Source: Piscinibacter sp. XHJ-5 (lineage in GTDB: Bacteria; Pseudomonadota; Gammaproteobacteria; Burkholderiales; Burkholderiaceae_C). From it: DNA of 64,000 nucleotides. The DNA lies in the NCBI RefSeq assembly GCF_029855045.1, contig NZ_CP123228.1:5270001-5334000 (forward strand), written 5' to 3'. Made by a program: the position numbers and the translations under genes. Below are positions 45,454 through 53,651 of the stretch, piece by piece (position 1 is the stretch's first letter; each line of letters opens with the position of its first letter). The notes beneath the pieces were generated by a model that saw nothing but the letters and a program-made list of their open reading frames with translations, did not search any database and was not told the DNA's origin.

Positions 45454-46686
45454 ATGGCCGCTGTCGAGCCGGGTTTCCTGTTCAAGCCTTCGTTGTCGCG
45501 CCGCAAGCTCATCCGCGGCATGGGCGCCGTCATGGGCGCGGCGTTCGTCGCTCCACGATGGGCGCACGCGCAGGCTGCCGGCGGGGCGGTCGCGCCGCCC
45601 AGCACCGTCACGCAGCCGCCCCGCGACTTCGGTCCGCAGGGGGCACCGACCACCTACTTCACCGATCCCGACGTGCTGACGATCGACCCCCTGTTCGACG
45701 GTCTGCGCCAGCCCAACGCCCCGATCCAGCGCCTGTGGACCGGTGCGCTGTGGTCCGAAGGGCCGGCGTGGAATGCGGTCGGCCGCTTCCTCGTCTGGAG
45801 CGACATCCCCAACAACCGCCAGCTGCGCTGGAGCGAGGACGACGGCCATGTCAGCGTGTTTCGCGCGCCGTCGAACAACAGCAACGGCAACAGCTTCGAC
45901 TTCCAGGGCCGGCAGCTGTCGTGCGAGCACCTCACGCGCCGCCTGGTGCGCTACGAGCTCGACGGCTCGGTGACCGTGCTGGCGTCCGCCTTCAACGGCA
46001 AGCGACTGAACTCGCCCAACGACGTGGTGGCGCATCCGGACGGCAGCTACTGGTTCACCGATCCGCCCTACGGCGCGCAGCTCTACGAGGGTGCGGTCGA
46101 CGCCGCCGGTGGTCCGGCCAACAAGGCCGGGCGCCTGAATCCCCGCCTCGGACAGCCGCCGGAGATCGGCACCTACAAGCGCGAGCTGCCGACCGCGGTG
46201 TATCGGCTGGACAAGGGCGGCACGCTGACGCAGGTGGCGGGCGAGGACCTGGTGCCCGACCCCAACGGCCTGTGCTTCTCGCCCGACTTCAAGAGGCTCT
46301 ACGTGGTCAGCACCGGACAGGGACCGGGCGACACCATCGCCGGCGGCAAGGGCGAGATGCACGTGTTCGACGTCGGGTCGGACAACAAGCTGCACAACGG
46401 CAAGCTGTTCAGCAACTTCATGATCGACGGCGTGAAGTGCGGCCCCGACGGCGTGCGCGCCGATGTCGACGGCAACCTCTGGTGCTCGAGCAACGCGGGG
46501 CGCAGCGTCGGCTACAGCGGCGTCACGGTGTGGACGCCGCAAGGGCGCCTCATCGGCCGCATCCGGCTGCCCGAGATCTGCGGCAACGTCTGCTTCGGCG
46601 GCCCCAAGCGCAATCGCCTGTTCATGGCGGCCAGCCAGTCGCTGTACGCCGTCTACACCGCGACCCAGGGAGCCGCGCCGGGCTGA
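45454..46686 (+). CDS. SMP-30/gluconolactonase-like protein, Tat-exported
   Basis: 410 residues. The N-terminus carries a twin-arginine signal (Ser15-Arg16-Arg17-Lys18-Leu19-Ile20, then a hydrophobic helix ending WAHAQA). The six-bladed propeller has the metal-site segments EGPAWN, NSNGNSFDFQGR, NSPNDVVAHPDG and GVRADVDGNLWCSSN. The enzyme type opens sugar lactones such as gluconolactone with Ca2+ or another divalent metal. The Tat signal implies folding in the cytoplasm before export to the periplasm. Confidence 0.9.
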   Translation: MAAVEPGFLFKPSLSRRKLIRGMGAVMGAAFVAPRWAHAQAAGGAVAPPSTVTQPPRDFGPQGAPTTYFTDPDVLTIDPLFDGLRQPNAPIQRLWTGALWSEGPAWNAVGRFLVWSDIPNNRQLRWSEDDGHVSVFRAPSNNSNGNSFDFQGRQLSCEHLTRRLVRYELDGSVTVLASAFNGKRLNSPNDVVAHPDGSYWFTDPPYGAQLYEGAVDAAGGPANKAGRLNPRLGQPPEIGTYKRELPTAVYRLDKGGTLTQVAGEDLVPDPNGLCFSPDFKRLYVVSTGQGPGDTIAGGKGEMHVFDVGSDNKLHNGKLFSNFMIDGVKCGPDGVRADVDGNLWCSSNAGRSVGYSGVTVWTPQGRLIGRIRLPEICGNVCFGGPKRNRLFMAASQSLYAVYTATQGAAPG

Positions 46687-46720
46687 CGCGTGACGGGCGC
46701 CCCGAGCCCGTCCGCCCCTA

Positions 46721-47629
46721 CTACATCGCTGCCATCTCGGTGCGCAGCCAGTGCCGGAACGCCTCCAGCGCAGGCCGGGGTCGCCTGGCTTTGGGATGCA
46801 CCAGGAAATACGCGCGGCCGGTCGGCACGACGACGTCCAGCGGCGCCACCAGCCGTCCGCTGGCCAGCTCGTCGTGCGCGAGCAAGGTGTGGGTCAGCAG
46901 CAGCCCCGCGCCCTGGATGGCGGCCCCGATGGCGTGCTCGGCGCTGCTGAAGCGCAGGCCCCGCCGCACGTCGACCGGCGGCACGCCGGCAACGCGGAAC
47001 CAGTCGCTCCAGGTAGGCACCTCCGGGCGGCCGGCGAGCTGGTCGTCGTGGATCAGCGGTGTCTGGCGCACGTCGCGGCGCGAGCGCCCCATGCGGGCGA
47101 CCAGCTCCGGGCTGCCGACCACCACCAGCCGGTCGTCGATCAGCTTCTCGCTGTCCAGCGCCGGGGCGATGCCGGTCTCCTCGGGCACGTTGCGCACTGC
47201 CGCATCGATGCCGTCGGCGGCGAAATTGGCATAGGCCGCCGACGAGGCGATGCGCAGCTCGACCTCCGGATGCGCCTGCGCGAAGCGGTGCAGGCGCGGC
47301 GCCAGCCACTTCGACGTGAAGCCCGGCGGGGTGCTGACCACCAGCACGCCGCTGCTGGCGCTGGCGCGCAGCGCCTCGACCGACTCGCGGATGAGAGCGA
47401 AGGCGGACAGCAGCCCGGGATGCAAGGTGCGGCCGGCCGAAGTCAGCAGCACGCCGCGAGCGCGCCGCTCGAACAGCGCCACGCCCAGCAGCCGCTCGAG
47501 GCCGCGGATCTGATGGCTCAAGGCGCCGGGTGTCACATGGAGCTCGTGCGCGGCCCGCGCGAAATTGCGGTGGCGCGCCGCCGCCTCGAATGCACGCAGC
47601 GCGTTGAGCGGGGGCAGCGCACGAGACAC
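46721..47629 (-). CDS. LysR-family transcriptional regulator (GcvA-like)
   Basis: 302 residues, start GTG at 47629 with GAGGAAAG at good distance. Winged helix-turn-helix (LNALRAFEAAARHRNFARAA, then TPGALSHQIRGLERLLGVAL), and an effector domain with ISSAAYANF-like ASSAAYANFAADGIDAAVRNV. It is divergent from the MFS gene at 47754 across a 124-bp gap, so it probably controls that transporter. Confidence 0.92.
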   Translation of the reverse strand: MSRALPPLNALRAFEAAARHRNFARAAHELHVTPGALSHQIRGLERLLGVALFERRARGVLLTSAGRTLHPGLLSAFALIRESVEALRASASSGVLVVSTPPGFTSKWLAPRLHRFAQAHPEVELRIASSAAYANFAADGIDAAVRNVPEETGIAPALDSEKLIDDRLVVVGSPELVARMGRSRRDVRQTPLIHDDQLAGRPEVPTWSDWFRVAGVPPVDVRRGLRFSSAEHAIGAAIQGAGLLLTHTLLAHDELASGRLVAPLDVVVPTGRAYFLVHPKARRPRPALEAFRHWLRTEMAAM

Positions 47630-47753
47630 GAGCTTTCCTCATCGGTCGGCAGCAGGAAATTCGATTGTGCACAGGGGGCGCGCTGCATCCAAATCGGGGC
47701 ATCGACTGCTGAGATCCGTGCGTGGCTTCGCACGACGCTCTCCCAGGAGGCTC

Positions 47754-48992
47754 ATGAGTCCCGCATTGCCACCCTCATCCCGGGCCCGCAGCCCGTGGCC
47801 TCTGCTGCTGTGTGCCGGCGCGGTGCTGGGCTTTGCACTCGGCACCCGCCATGTCCAGGGCCTGTTCATGCTGCCGATGCTCGGCGACCGGGGCTGGGGC
47901 CGTGAGTCGTTCGCCTTCGCGGCCGGCCTGCAGACGCTCGTCTGGGGCGTGATGCAGCCGCTGACCGGCTGGGTTGCCGACCGCTTCGGCACCGCCCGGG
48001 TCATCGCCTGGGGCGCAGCGGTCTACGCGGCGGGACTGCTGGTCGAATCGATCGCACCGACGCCCGGCGTGCTCGCGGTCGGCGCCGGCGTCGTGATCGG
48101 CGCGGCGCTTTCGGCCACGACCTTCGCGACGGTCTATGGCGGCCTGGCCCGCATCGTCGCGCCGCACCGCCGCGGCTGGGCGCAGGGCATGGCGGGCGGC
48201 ATCGGCGGCTTCGTGCAGTTCCTGCTGGTGCCCTTCGCGCAGTGGGGCATAGGCCATGTCGGCTGGTCGCAGGCCCTGCAGGGATTGGCGCTGCTGGCGC
48301 TGGCCTGCGCGTGGGCGGGCGGCAGGGTCGACGACCGCGCCGCGGCGCCGGCGGGCAGCGGCCCGCCGGCGCACGCCGTGGGGGCGTCACCGGCGGTGCG
48401 CGCCGCCTTGCGGCACAGCGGCTTCTGGCTGCTGAACCTCGGCTTCATCAGCTGCGGCTTCCAGCTCGCCTTCCTCGGCGTGCACCTGCCTGCCTACCTG
48501 CGCGACGCCGGCATGTCGGTCCAGGCAGGCGTCAACGCGATCGCGCTCATCGCGCTGGTCAATGCCGTCGGCACCTTCGTCTGCGGCAAGCTGGGCGACC
48601 TGTACCGGCGCAAGTACCTGCTGTCCGCGCTGTATGCCGTGCGCACGCTGGCCATGATCGGCTTCCTCGCGCTGCCGATCGGCCCGGCCAGCCTCTACGC
48701 CTTCGCCCTCGTGATGGGAGCGACCTGGCTGGGCACCGTACCGCTGACCAGCGGCGTGGTGGCGCAGATCTTCGGCGTGCGCTTTCTCGGCACCCTGTTC
48801 GGCCTGGTGTTCCTCGGCCATCAGCTCGGCGGCTTCCTGGGCGCCTGGCTGGGCGGCAGCATCTACGACGCGACGCGGTCCTACGCCTGGATGTGGGCGA
48901 TCTCCATCGGGCTGGGTGTCGCCTCGGTGCTGCTGAACCTGCCGATCCGCGACCGCTCGATCGAGCGCCAGCTGGAGCCCGTCGCCGCATGA
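47754..48992 (+). CDS. MFS transporter
   Basis: 412 residues and 12 helices. The sequence GTRHVQGLFMLPMLGDRGWGRESFAFA and TGWVADRFGTARVIAWGAAVYAAGLL are those of a general MFS clade, near the oxalate/formate and monocarboxylate group (OFA-type). CAGGAGG lies 3 bp before the ATG. The stop overlaps the start of a 54-codon gene (ATGA). Substrate unknown, probably an organic acid. Confidence 0.88.
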   Translation: MSPALPPSSRARSPWPLLLCAGAVLGFALGTRHVQGLFMLPMLGDRGWGRESFAFAAGLQTLVWGVMQPLTGWVADRFGTARVIAWGAAVYAAGLLVESIAPTPGVLAVGAGVVIGAALSATTFATVYGGLARIVAPHRRGWAQGMAGGIGGFVQFLLVPFAQWGIGHVGWSQALQGLALLALACAWAGGRVDDRAAAPAGSGPPAHAVGASPAVRAALRHSGFWLLNLGFISCGFQLAFLGVHLPAYLRDAGMSVQAGVNAIALIALVNAVGTFVCGKLGDLYRRKYLLSALYAVRTLAMIGFLALPIGPASLYAFALVMGATWLGTVPLTSGVVAQIFGVRFLGTLFGLVFLGHQLGGFLGAWLGGSIYDATRSYAWMWAISIGLGVASVLLNLPIRDRSIERQLEPVAA

Positions 48993-49153
48993 CGCGCCGC
49001 GCCGACATCGTCCGCCGCTGGCTGCAGCGCGCCGCCCTCGCGGTCGCCGGCACGGCGCTCGCGACCGCCGGCTGGATCGGCTGGCGCGACGGCGACGCGC
49101 AGGCGGCCTGGCTGGCGCTGTGGAGCCTGTGCACGTCCGGCTTCGCGCGCTGA
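48989..49153 (+). CDS. Small single-helix membrane protein (54 aa), coupled to the MFS gene
   Basis: It begins with the ATGA overlap at the MFS stop and encodes a basic N-terminus (TRRADIVRRWLQRAALAVAG) and one hydrophobic helix (ALAVAGTALATAGWIGW) followed by a short tail. Positive-inside charge suggests the N-terminus stays in the cytoplasm. The exact overlap argues for a real gene rather than chance. It could be an accessory peptide to the transporter, but no family is recognised. Confidence 0.5.
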   Translation: MTRRADIVRRWLQRAALAVAGTALATAGWIGWRDGDAQAAWLALWSLCTSGFAR

Positions 49154-49252
49154 TGCCCTCGGCAGGCGCCAATTCGTACCGGAATCGGCCACCAGCGCGG
49201 CCGCCGACCTGCCATAGTGAGCGTGGGGATCCGACGGCAGGAGTTCGTCTCG

Positions 49253-49990
49253 ATGATCCACGCCACACCCGCATCGCCGCCAGCCACCCCGCTTCGTTCG
49301 CATCTCAGTGACCACCTCGACCTCGCCGAAGTCACCGACGAGACCATCGGCGCGCGCGTCGTCACGCTGCGCGCCGCCGACACCGGCGGCCACCGCTCCT
49401 CGGCGCAGATCCTGGTGCACCGCATGTACGCCGGCCGCGGCTACAAGACATCCACCGACACGCCGACGCCGGCGTCGAACGTCGTGACGCTCATCGCCTG
49501 CGATCAGGGCGAGACGATAGGCACGATCTCGGTGAGCTTCGATTCCCCGCGCGGCCTGCTGGCCGACGACCTGTTCCTGGCCGAGCTGAATGCGCTGCGC
49601 GCACAAGGCCGCCGGCTGTGCGAGTTCACCAAGCTCGCGATGGACCACGTCGTCAAGTCCAGGCGCGTGCTCGCGTCGCTGTTCCACGCGGCCTACATCT
49701 GGGCGCACCTGCGGCTGGGCTTCGACGATGTCGTCATCGAGGTCAATCCGCGGCATGTGCGCTACTACCAGCGCATGCTGGGCTTCACCGTCATCGGTCC
49801 GCAGCGCCTGAACCGGCGCGTGGATGCCGTCGCCGTGCTGATGCGGCTCGATTTCGCCCACGCGCGTCGGCAGATCGCGCAGTTCGCCGGCCGGCCCGAG
49901 GTGGGCACCGAGCGCTCGCTGTACCCGCACTTCTTTTCCGCCAAGGAGGAGGCCGGCATCGCCGCGCGGCTTCCGTCGTCGCCCACATGA
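49253..49990 (+). CDS. FeeM-like N-acyl amino acid synthase (GNAT-type acyltransferase)
   Basis: 245 residues. The AHL-synthase-like GNAT fold is seen in ILVHRMYAGRGYKT, NVVTLIACDQGETIGTISVSF, LCEFTKLAMDHVVKSRRVLASLFHA and VIEVNPRHVRYYQRMLGF. These match the FeeM/N-acyl amino acid synthase group, which joins a fatty acyl-ACP to an amino acid such as tyrosine. The ATG at 49253 follows CAGGAG by 9 bp; a GTG at 49217 is less likely. It overlaps a 60-codon gene by ATGA. Its product would be a membrane-active lipid or signalling molecule. Confidence 0.8.
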   Translation: MIHATPASPPATPLRSHLSDHLDLAEVTDETIGARVVTLRAADTGGHRSSAQILVHRMYAGRGYKTSTDTPTPASNVVTLIACDQGETIGTISVSFDSPRGLLADDLFLAELNALRAQGRRLCEFTKLAMDHVVKSRRVLASLFHAAYIWAHLRLGFDDVVIEVNPRHVRYYQRMLGFTVIGPQRLNRRVDAVAVLMRLDFAHARRQIAQFAGRPEVGTERSLYPHFFSAKEEAGIAARLPSSPT

Positions 49991-50169
49991 ACCACACCCG
50001 CATGCAACACCCACCGATGGATGACCACGACATGATCAAGCCGGTTGCCGAGCCGGCGCCCCCGCCGCCCGCCGTGCTGCGCGTGGAGATCCCGCCCGCG
50101 ACCCATGCCGACGAGCTGACCGTGACGGAGTGGTCGGCATTCATGGGCCTGGGCTCGCCTCATCGATAG
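49987..50169 (+). CDS. Small Pro-rich protein (60 aa), coupled to the FeeM-like gene
   Basis: The ATG overlaps the FeeM-like stop (ATGA). The peptide has a His/Met-rich N-terminus (TRMQHPPMDDHDM), a PAPPPP linker, and a C-terminal TVTEWSAFMGLG segment that might form a short helix. No signal peptide or helix bundle is seen. The tight coupling hints at a partner or carrier role for the synthase, but no family is known. Confidence 0.45.
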   Translation: MNHTRMQHPPMDDHDMIKPVAEPAPPPPAVLRVEIPPATHADELTVTEWSAFMGLGSPHR

Positions 50170-50193
50170 GACAGAGCCGTCGGCCGCGCCCCC

Positions 50194-50211
50194 TCTCCCG
50201 CTTGCGGGAGA
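50194..50211. repeat. Palindromic intergenic repeat, copy 8
   Basis: TCTCCCGC/GCGGGAGA with a TT loop, 8-bp stem, then the decayed outer arm TCGGGCTGAGGG. It lies in the gap after the small FeeM-linked gene and before the AraC gene. Confidence 0.75.
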
Positions 50212-50347
50212 CGGTCGGGCTGAGGGTTTCGCGCCCCCTAACTCAAGGTCCCGGCGCAACAACTGAAACACGATCGCCGCGGCCCTGAAACCGAGCCGAT
50301 ACGCCCGGCACCGACAGTCGACGCCCTGCTGTTGCGAGGGTCGACTC

Positions 50348-51220
50348 ATGGACACACCGACTGCGCGCGCTGTCGACGGCGCGTTTCGAACCATCGTCAT
50401 GCCGGTGGCGGGAGCGCTGACGCCGTACGTCGGCGGCCTGATGGCGGTCGAGATGCAGCACGTGCCGCCCCTGGAGCAGCGGGTCGCGCCGCACGAGTCC
50501 ATGGTGCTGAGCGTGCAGTTCGGCCGCGGTGCCGACGGGGTCGAGCGCAAGGCGGCCCTCGGCGAGAACACGCACCTGACCGGCATCCGGCGCTGGACGG
50601 GCTCGTTCATCCCGGCGGGTGACTGCGTCACGCTGTTCGCGCTGCTGACGCCGCTGGGCGCTGCTGCGCTGCTGGAGGGCCAGCCGCTGTCGGGCGTGCC
50701 GCGCATACGCGCGCGTGTCGCGGAGCTGCTGGACCGGCGGGTCACGCGCGACCTGGAGTCGCACATCGCGCTGGCCGCCTCGCTGGAAGACAAGCTGCAG
50801 GCACTCGCCGGCTGGCTCGAGCTGCGGGCAGCCACGCCGCGCCGGACGCCGGCGGCGGCCATCCGAACGGCGCGAGCCGCGATGCGCATGCTGGCCGAGC
50901 CGGCGAGCGCGGTCGACGGGCTGGCCGACGACGAGCTGCTGTCTCGCCGGCAGCTCGAGCGCGACTTCGCTCGCTGGCTCGACACCTCGCCGCGCCATCT
51001 CTCGCAGGTGGCGAGGCTGCAGCGGGTGTCGCGGCTGGCGCGGCGCGGCGAATCGCTCGCCTCGGCCGCGGCCGGCGCAGGCTTTGCCGATCAATCGCAC
51101 ATGTCGCGTGTCGTGCGCCAGCTCACCGGGCTGACGCCGCAGCGCTTCGTGCACTCCCACACGACGCCCCTGTCGACCGCCTTTCGCGCAGCGACACGCG
51201 GCGCGACGGTCTACCTCTGA
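50348..51220 (+). CDS. AraC-family transcriptional regulator
   Basis: 290 residues. The C-terminal two-part helix-turn-helix is at ~205-275 (LARRGESLASAAAGAGFADQ, then SHMSRVVRQLTGLTPQRF). The N-terminal ~180 residues resemble the DUF6597-like sensor domain (LSVQFGRGADGVERKA, then GNTHLTG-like GENTHLTGIRRWTGSFIPAG). It begins a co-directed run with the hydrolase (8 bp downstream) and the second AraC gene (18 bp further). Confidence 0.85.
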   Translation: MDTPTARAVDGAFRTIVMPVAGALTPYVGGLMAVEMQHVPPLEQRVAPHESMVLSVQFGRGADGVERKAALGENTHLTGIRRWTGSFIPAGDCVTLFALLTPLGAAALLEGQPLSGVPRIRARVAELLDRRVTRDLESHIALAASLEDKLQALAGWLELRAATPRRTPAAAIRTARAAMRMLAEPASAVDGLADDELLSRRQLERDFARWLDTSPRHLSQVARLQRVSRLARRGESLASAAAGAGFADQSHMSRVVRQLTGLTPQRFVHSHTTPLSTAFRAATRGATVYL

Positions 51221-51228
51221 GGCCCGCC

Positions 51229-52080
51229 ATGACCGCGCACATCCGCGACCTCGGCCGCTGCCCCGTTCACATCGAAGGCCACGGGCCTGCCGTGGTGCTG
51301 CTGCACAGCACGATGGGCTCGAAGCGGCAGTGGCGCCACCTGGTCGAGCAGCTGCGCGGCCGCTTCCGCACGATCGCCGTCGACCTGCTCGGCTATGGCG
51401 ATGCGCCGATGCCGCTCGCCGCCACGTTCTCGCTGGCCGACGAGACGACCCATGTGGAACGCGTCCTGGCCGGGGTGCTGTCCCCGCACGAACGTTTCCA
51501 CCTCGTCGGTCATTCGTATGGCGGCGGCGTCGCGCTGCGGCTGGCCCACGACAGGCCGAGCCGTCTGCACAGCCTGACCCTGTTCGAGCCGACGGCCTTC
51601 CACCTGCTGCCGGACGCCGACGCGCTCGCCGAGCTTCGCGCCGTGGCAGCAGTCGTCACGGGTGCGGCCGAGGGCGACCGTCTTGCGGCCACCGCCTGCT
51701 TCATCGACTTCTGGAGCGGCGCGGGCACGTTCGCGGCGCTGGCCCCCTCGCGCCAGCAGGCGCTCGCGCGGCTGCTGCCCAAGGCGGCGCTCGATTTCCA
51801 GGCTCTGTTCGGCGCCCCGCAGACCCTGTCCGACATCGCGGGGCTGGATCAGGTCCTGCCGACACTGCTGCTCGGCGGCCAGCGCAGTCCCGGCTGCACC
51901 CAGGCCCTGCTGCTCGCGCTGGCAGGCGCGCTGCCCGACGCCCGCGTGTGCTGGGTCCCTTCGGGCCACATGGCCCCGGTGTCCGACCCTGCGCTGGTCG
52001 ATCCGCTGATCGAGGCCTTCATCGCTGAAGCCGATGCGGCGCGGCGCAGCCTGCGCGACGCCGCGGCGCAGGCGGCCTGA
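51229..52080 (+). CDS. Alpha/beta-hydrolase
   Basis: 283 residues. The fold's landmarks are the opening HGPAVVLLHSTMGSKRQWRHL, the nucleophile elbow with Ser96 (GHSYGGG) and the late catalytic His in PSGHMAPV. The usual acid (Asp) is not obvious; the GGQRSPG segment lies at its place. Substrates of such hydrolases are esters or lactones. It is sandwiched between two AraC regulators and likely belongs to their regulon. Confidence 0.88.
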   Translation: MTAHIRDLGRCPVHIEGHGPAVVLLHSTMGSKRQWRHLVEQLRGRFRTIAVDLLGYGDAPMPLAATFSLADETTHVERVLAGVLSPHERFHLVGHSYGGGVALRLAHDRPSRLHSLTLFEPTAFHLLPDADALAELRAVAAVVTGAAEGDRLAATACFIDFWSGAGTFAALAPSRQQALARLLPKAALDFQALFGAPQTLSDIAGLDQVLPTLLLGGQRSPGCTQALLLALAGALPDARVCWVPSGHMAPVSDPALVDPLIEAFIAEADAARRSLRDAAAQAA

Positions 52081-52098
52081 GGCACCTCGCGACCCGTC

Positions 52099-52950
52099 AT
52101 GCCGTCCCAGCGCTTCATCGTGCAGCCTTCGCGCCGCCTGGCGCGCCACGTGCTGTGCTTCGTCGCACGCGACGGCGGTGCGGGTGCGGCGCCGCCCGAC
52201 GACGCGGACGGCGCGCAGTTTCCCGCACACGTCTACGGCAGCATCGTCGCGACCCTGCGCGGCGCCATCATGGACGGCGCCACCGGCCGCAGCCTGCCGC
52301 CCCTGACGGTCAGCGGTGCACAGACGTCCCCGTGCACACGCCGCTACCGCGAGGACACGCTGTCGATCGTCGCGATCCTCAAGCCCGGCTGCGCGGCGCG
52401 GCTGTGCGGGGTGCCGGCGGCAAGGCTGACGGACGCGCATGCCGACGCCTTCGAGGTCATGGAGACGCCTCCGGCCGGCTGGATCGAGCACATCGCGCGC
52501 GGCCGCGGGCTCCTGGAGCGCATCGCGCGCTTCGACGCGCTGCTGCTGTCGCGCCTGGCCGTCGCCGCCGAGCCGGGCGCCGGCCTGCAGGAGCTTCTGT
52601 GGCCGCTGCTGCCGGCGCTGCCGCGCATGTCGGTGGGCGATGTGGCACGGCACTTCCGGTTGAGCGAGCGCAGCGTGCAGCGGCGCTTCGTCGCCGAGTT
52701 CGGCCTCGCGCCCAAGGTCTTCCTGCGGCTGGTGAGGATCCAGCATGCGCTGCGGCTGCTGCAGCAGCGCTGCGCCGCACCGCTGGCCGACCTGGCGCTG
52801 GCCTGCGGCTTCAGCGATCAGGCGCACCTGACGCGCGAGCTGCGTGTCCTGGCCGGCTTCACGCCGACGGCACTGCAGGAGCCGGGCAGCGACCATCGCC
52901 TGCGCAGCTGGGTGCTGCAGGCGCCGCACAGTCTGCTGGCGCTTTCGTGA
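52099..52950 (+). CDS. AraC-family transcriptional regulator
   Basis: 283 residues. The C-terminal DNA-binding domain has the two-helix pattern LRMSVGDVARHFRLSERSVQ-type (MSVGDVARHFRLSERSVQRR), then ADLALACGFSDQAHLTREL. The N-terminal half (QRFIVQPSRRLARHVLCFVA) is an unrecognised sensor domain. It is 18 bp downstream of the hydrolase gene and ends 4 bp before the convergent globin gene's end. Confidence 0.85.
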   Translation: MPSQRFIVQPSRRLARHVLCFVARDGGAGAAPPDDADGAQFPAHVYGSIVATLRGAIMDGATGRSLPPLTVSGAQTSPCTRRYREDTLSIVAILKPGCAARLCGVPAARLTDAHADAFEVMETPPAGWIEHIARGRGLLERIARFDALLLSRLAVAAEPGAGLQELLWPLLPALPRMSVGDVARHFRLSERSVQRRFVAEFGLAPKVFLRLVRIQHALRLLQQRCAAPLADLALACGFSDQAHLTRELRVLAGFTPTALQEPGSDHRLRSWVLQAPHSLLALS

Positions 52951-52954
52951 CGCG

Positions 52955-53407
52955 CTACAGCAGCACGTCGATGTGGCCGATGGGCTGCGGCTCGGTGTCG
53001 GCCTCGAGCATGCCTTGCAGCATCTCGGCCGCGATGAACCGCAGCGCTTCGTGCCAGGCCTGCTGCAGCTCGGCATCGAAGGCTTCGCCGAGGCGCGCGC
53101 GCAGGCTGTCGTTGAGCGCCTGCGCCAGGGTCTCGAAGTCGTACTGCCGCAGGCCGTAGCCGCGGTGCCGCGCGCCGAGCGAGCGCAGCACTGGGACGAG
53201 CTCGTGGCGGCACACCAGGCCGTGAACCGCCACGCCGAGCATCTGCATGAGCCGCGCGCCCTGGCGCGCGATGTCGCGGGGAAAGATGGCCTTCAGTCCG
53301 GCGTCGAGCTGGAACAGGCGGCCGTAGACAGCTTGAGAGAACGCCTCGCTGTACGGATCGAGCAGGGCGAAGCTGTGCTGGACGAGGGCGATTTGTCGAG
53401 GGGTCAT
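52955..53407 (-). CDS. Single-domain globin (flavohaemoglobin-type globin domain)
   Basis: 150 residues. It aligns with the globin part of flavohaemoglobin Hmp: the B10 Tyr28 (AVYGRLFQ) and proximal His81 (LGARHRGYG) are conserved, and no FAD/NAD reductase domain follows. It could bind O2 or NO as a sensor or storage protein. It has a paralogue at 59688 with the same first and core motifs (MTPxQIxLV, DIAxQGARLMxMLG). Start ATG 53407; the frame goes further upstream without globin likeness. Confidence 0.88.
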   Translation of the reverse strand: MTPRQIALVQHSFALLDPYSEAFSQAVYGRLFQLDAGLKAIFPRDIARQGARLMQMLGVAVHGLVCRHELVPVLRSLGARHRGYGLRQYDFETLAQALNDSLRARLGEAFDAELQQAWHEALRFIAAEMLQGMLEADTEPQPIGHIDVLL

Positions 53408-53651
53408 GCGAAGCGATCGGGTCCGATAGGGAGTGCGGACCATGGTGAAAGGCGCGCCCGTGCCGTGTCTTGAAGAAACACGACGGCTCCCTAGGACGTA
53501 TGCCTGAGCCGGACGCCCGCGACCACGTCCCGTGGAGCCGCCGTCTGGCCTGCTCGAGCGGCCGCAACGCACCGCGACCGGCTTGACGCAGCCGGGGCGA
53601 CGTGCTCTGCTTTGCCCCCCCAACCAGGACTGCGCCAGAAGAGATGGGCCC

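Noticed and set aside
49253..49990. LuxI-type acyl-homoserine lactone synthase
   Set aside because: The fold is related, but the best match is to the FeeM/N-acyl amino acid synthase pattern, and no LuxR-type regulator adjoins.
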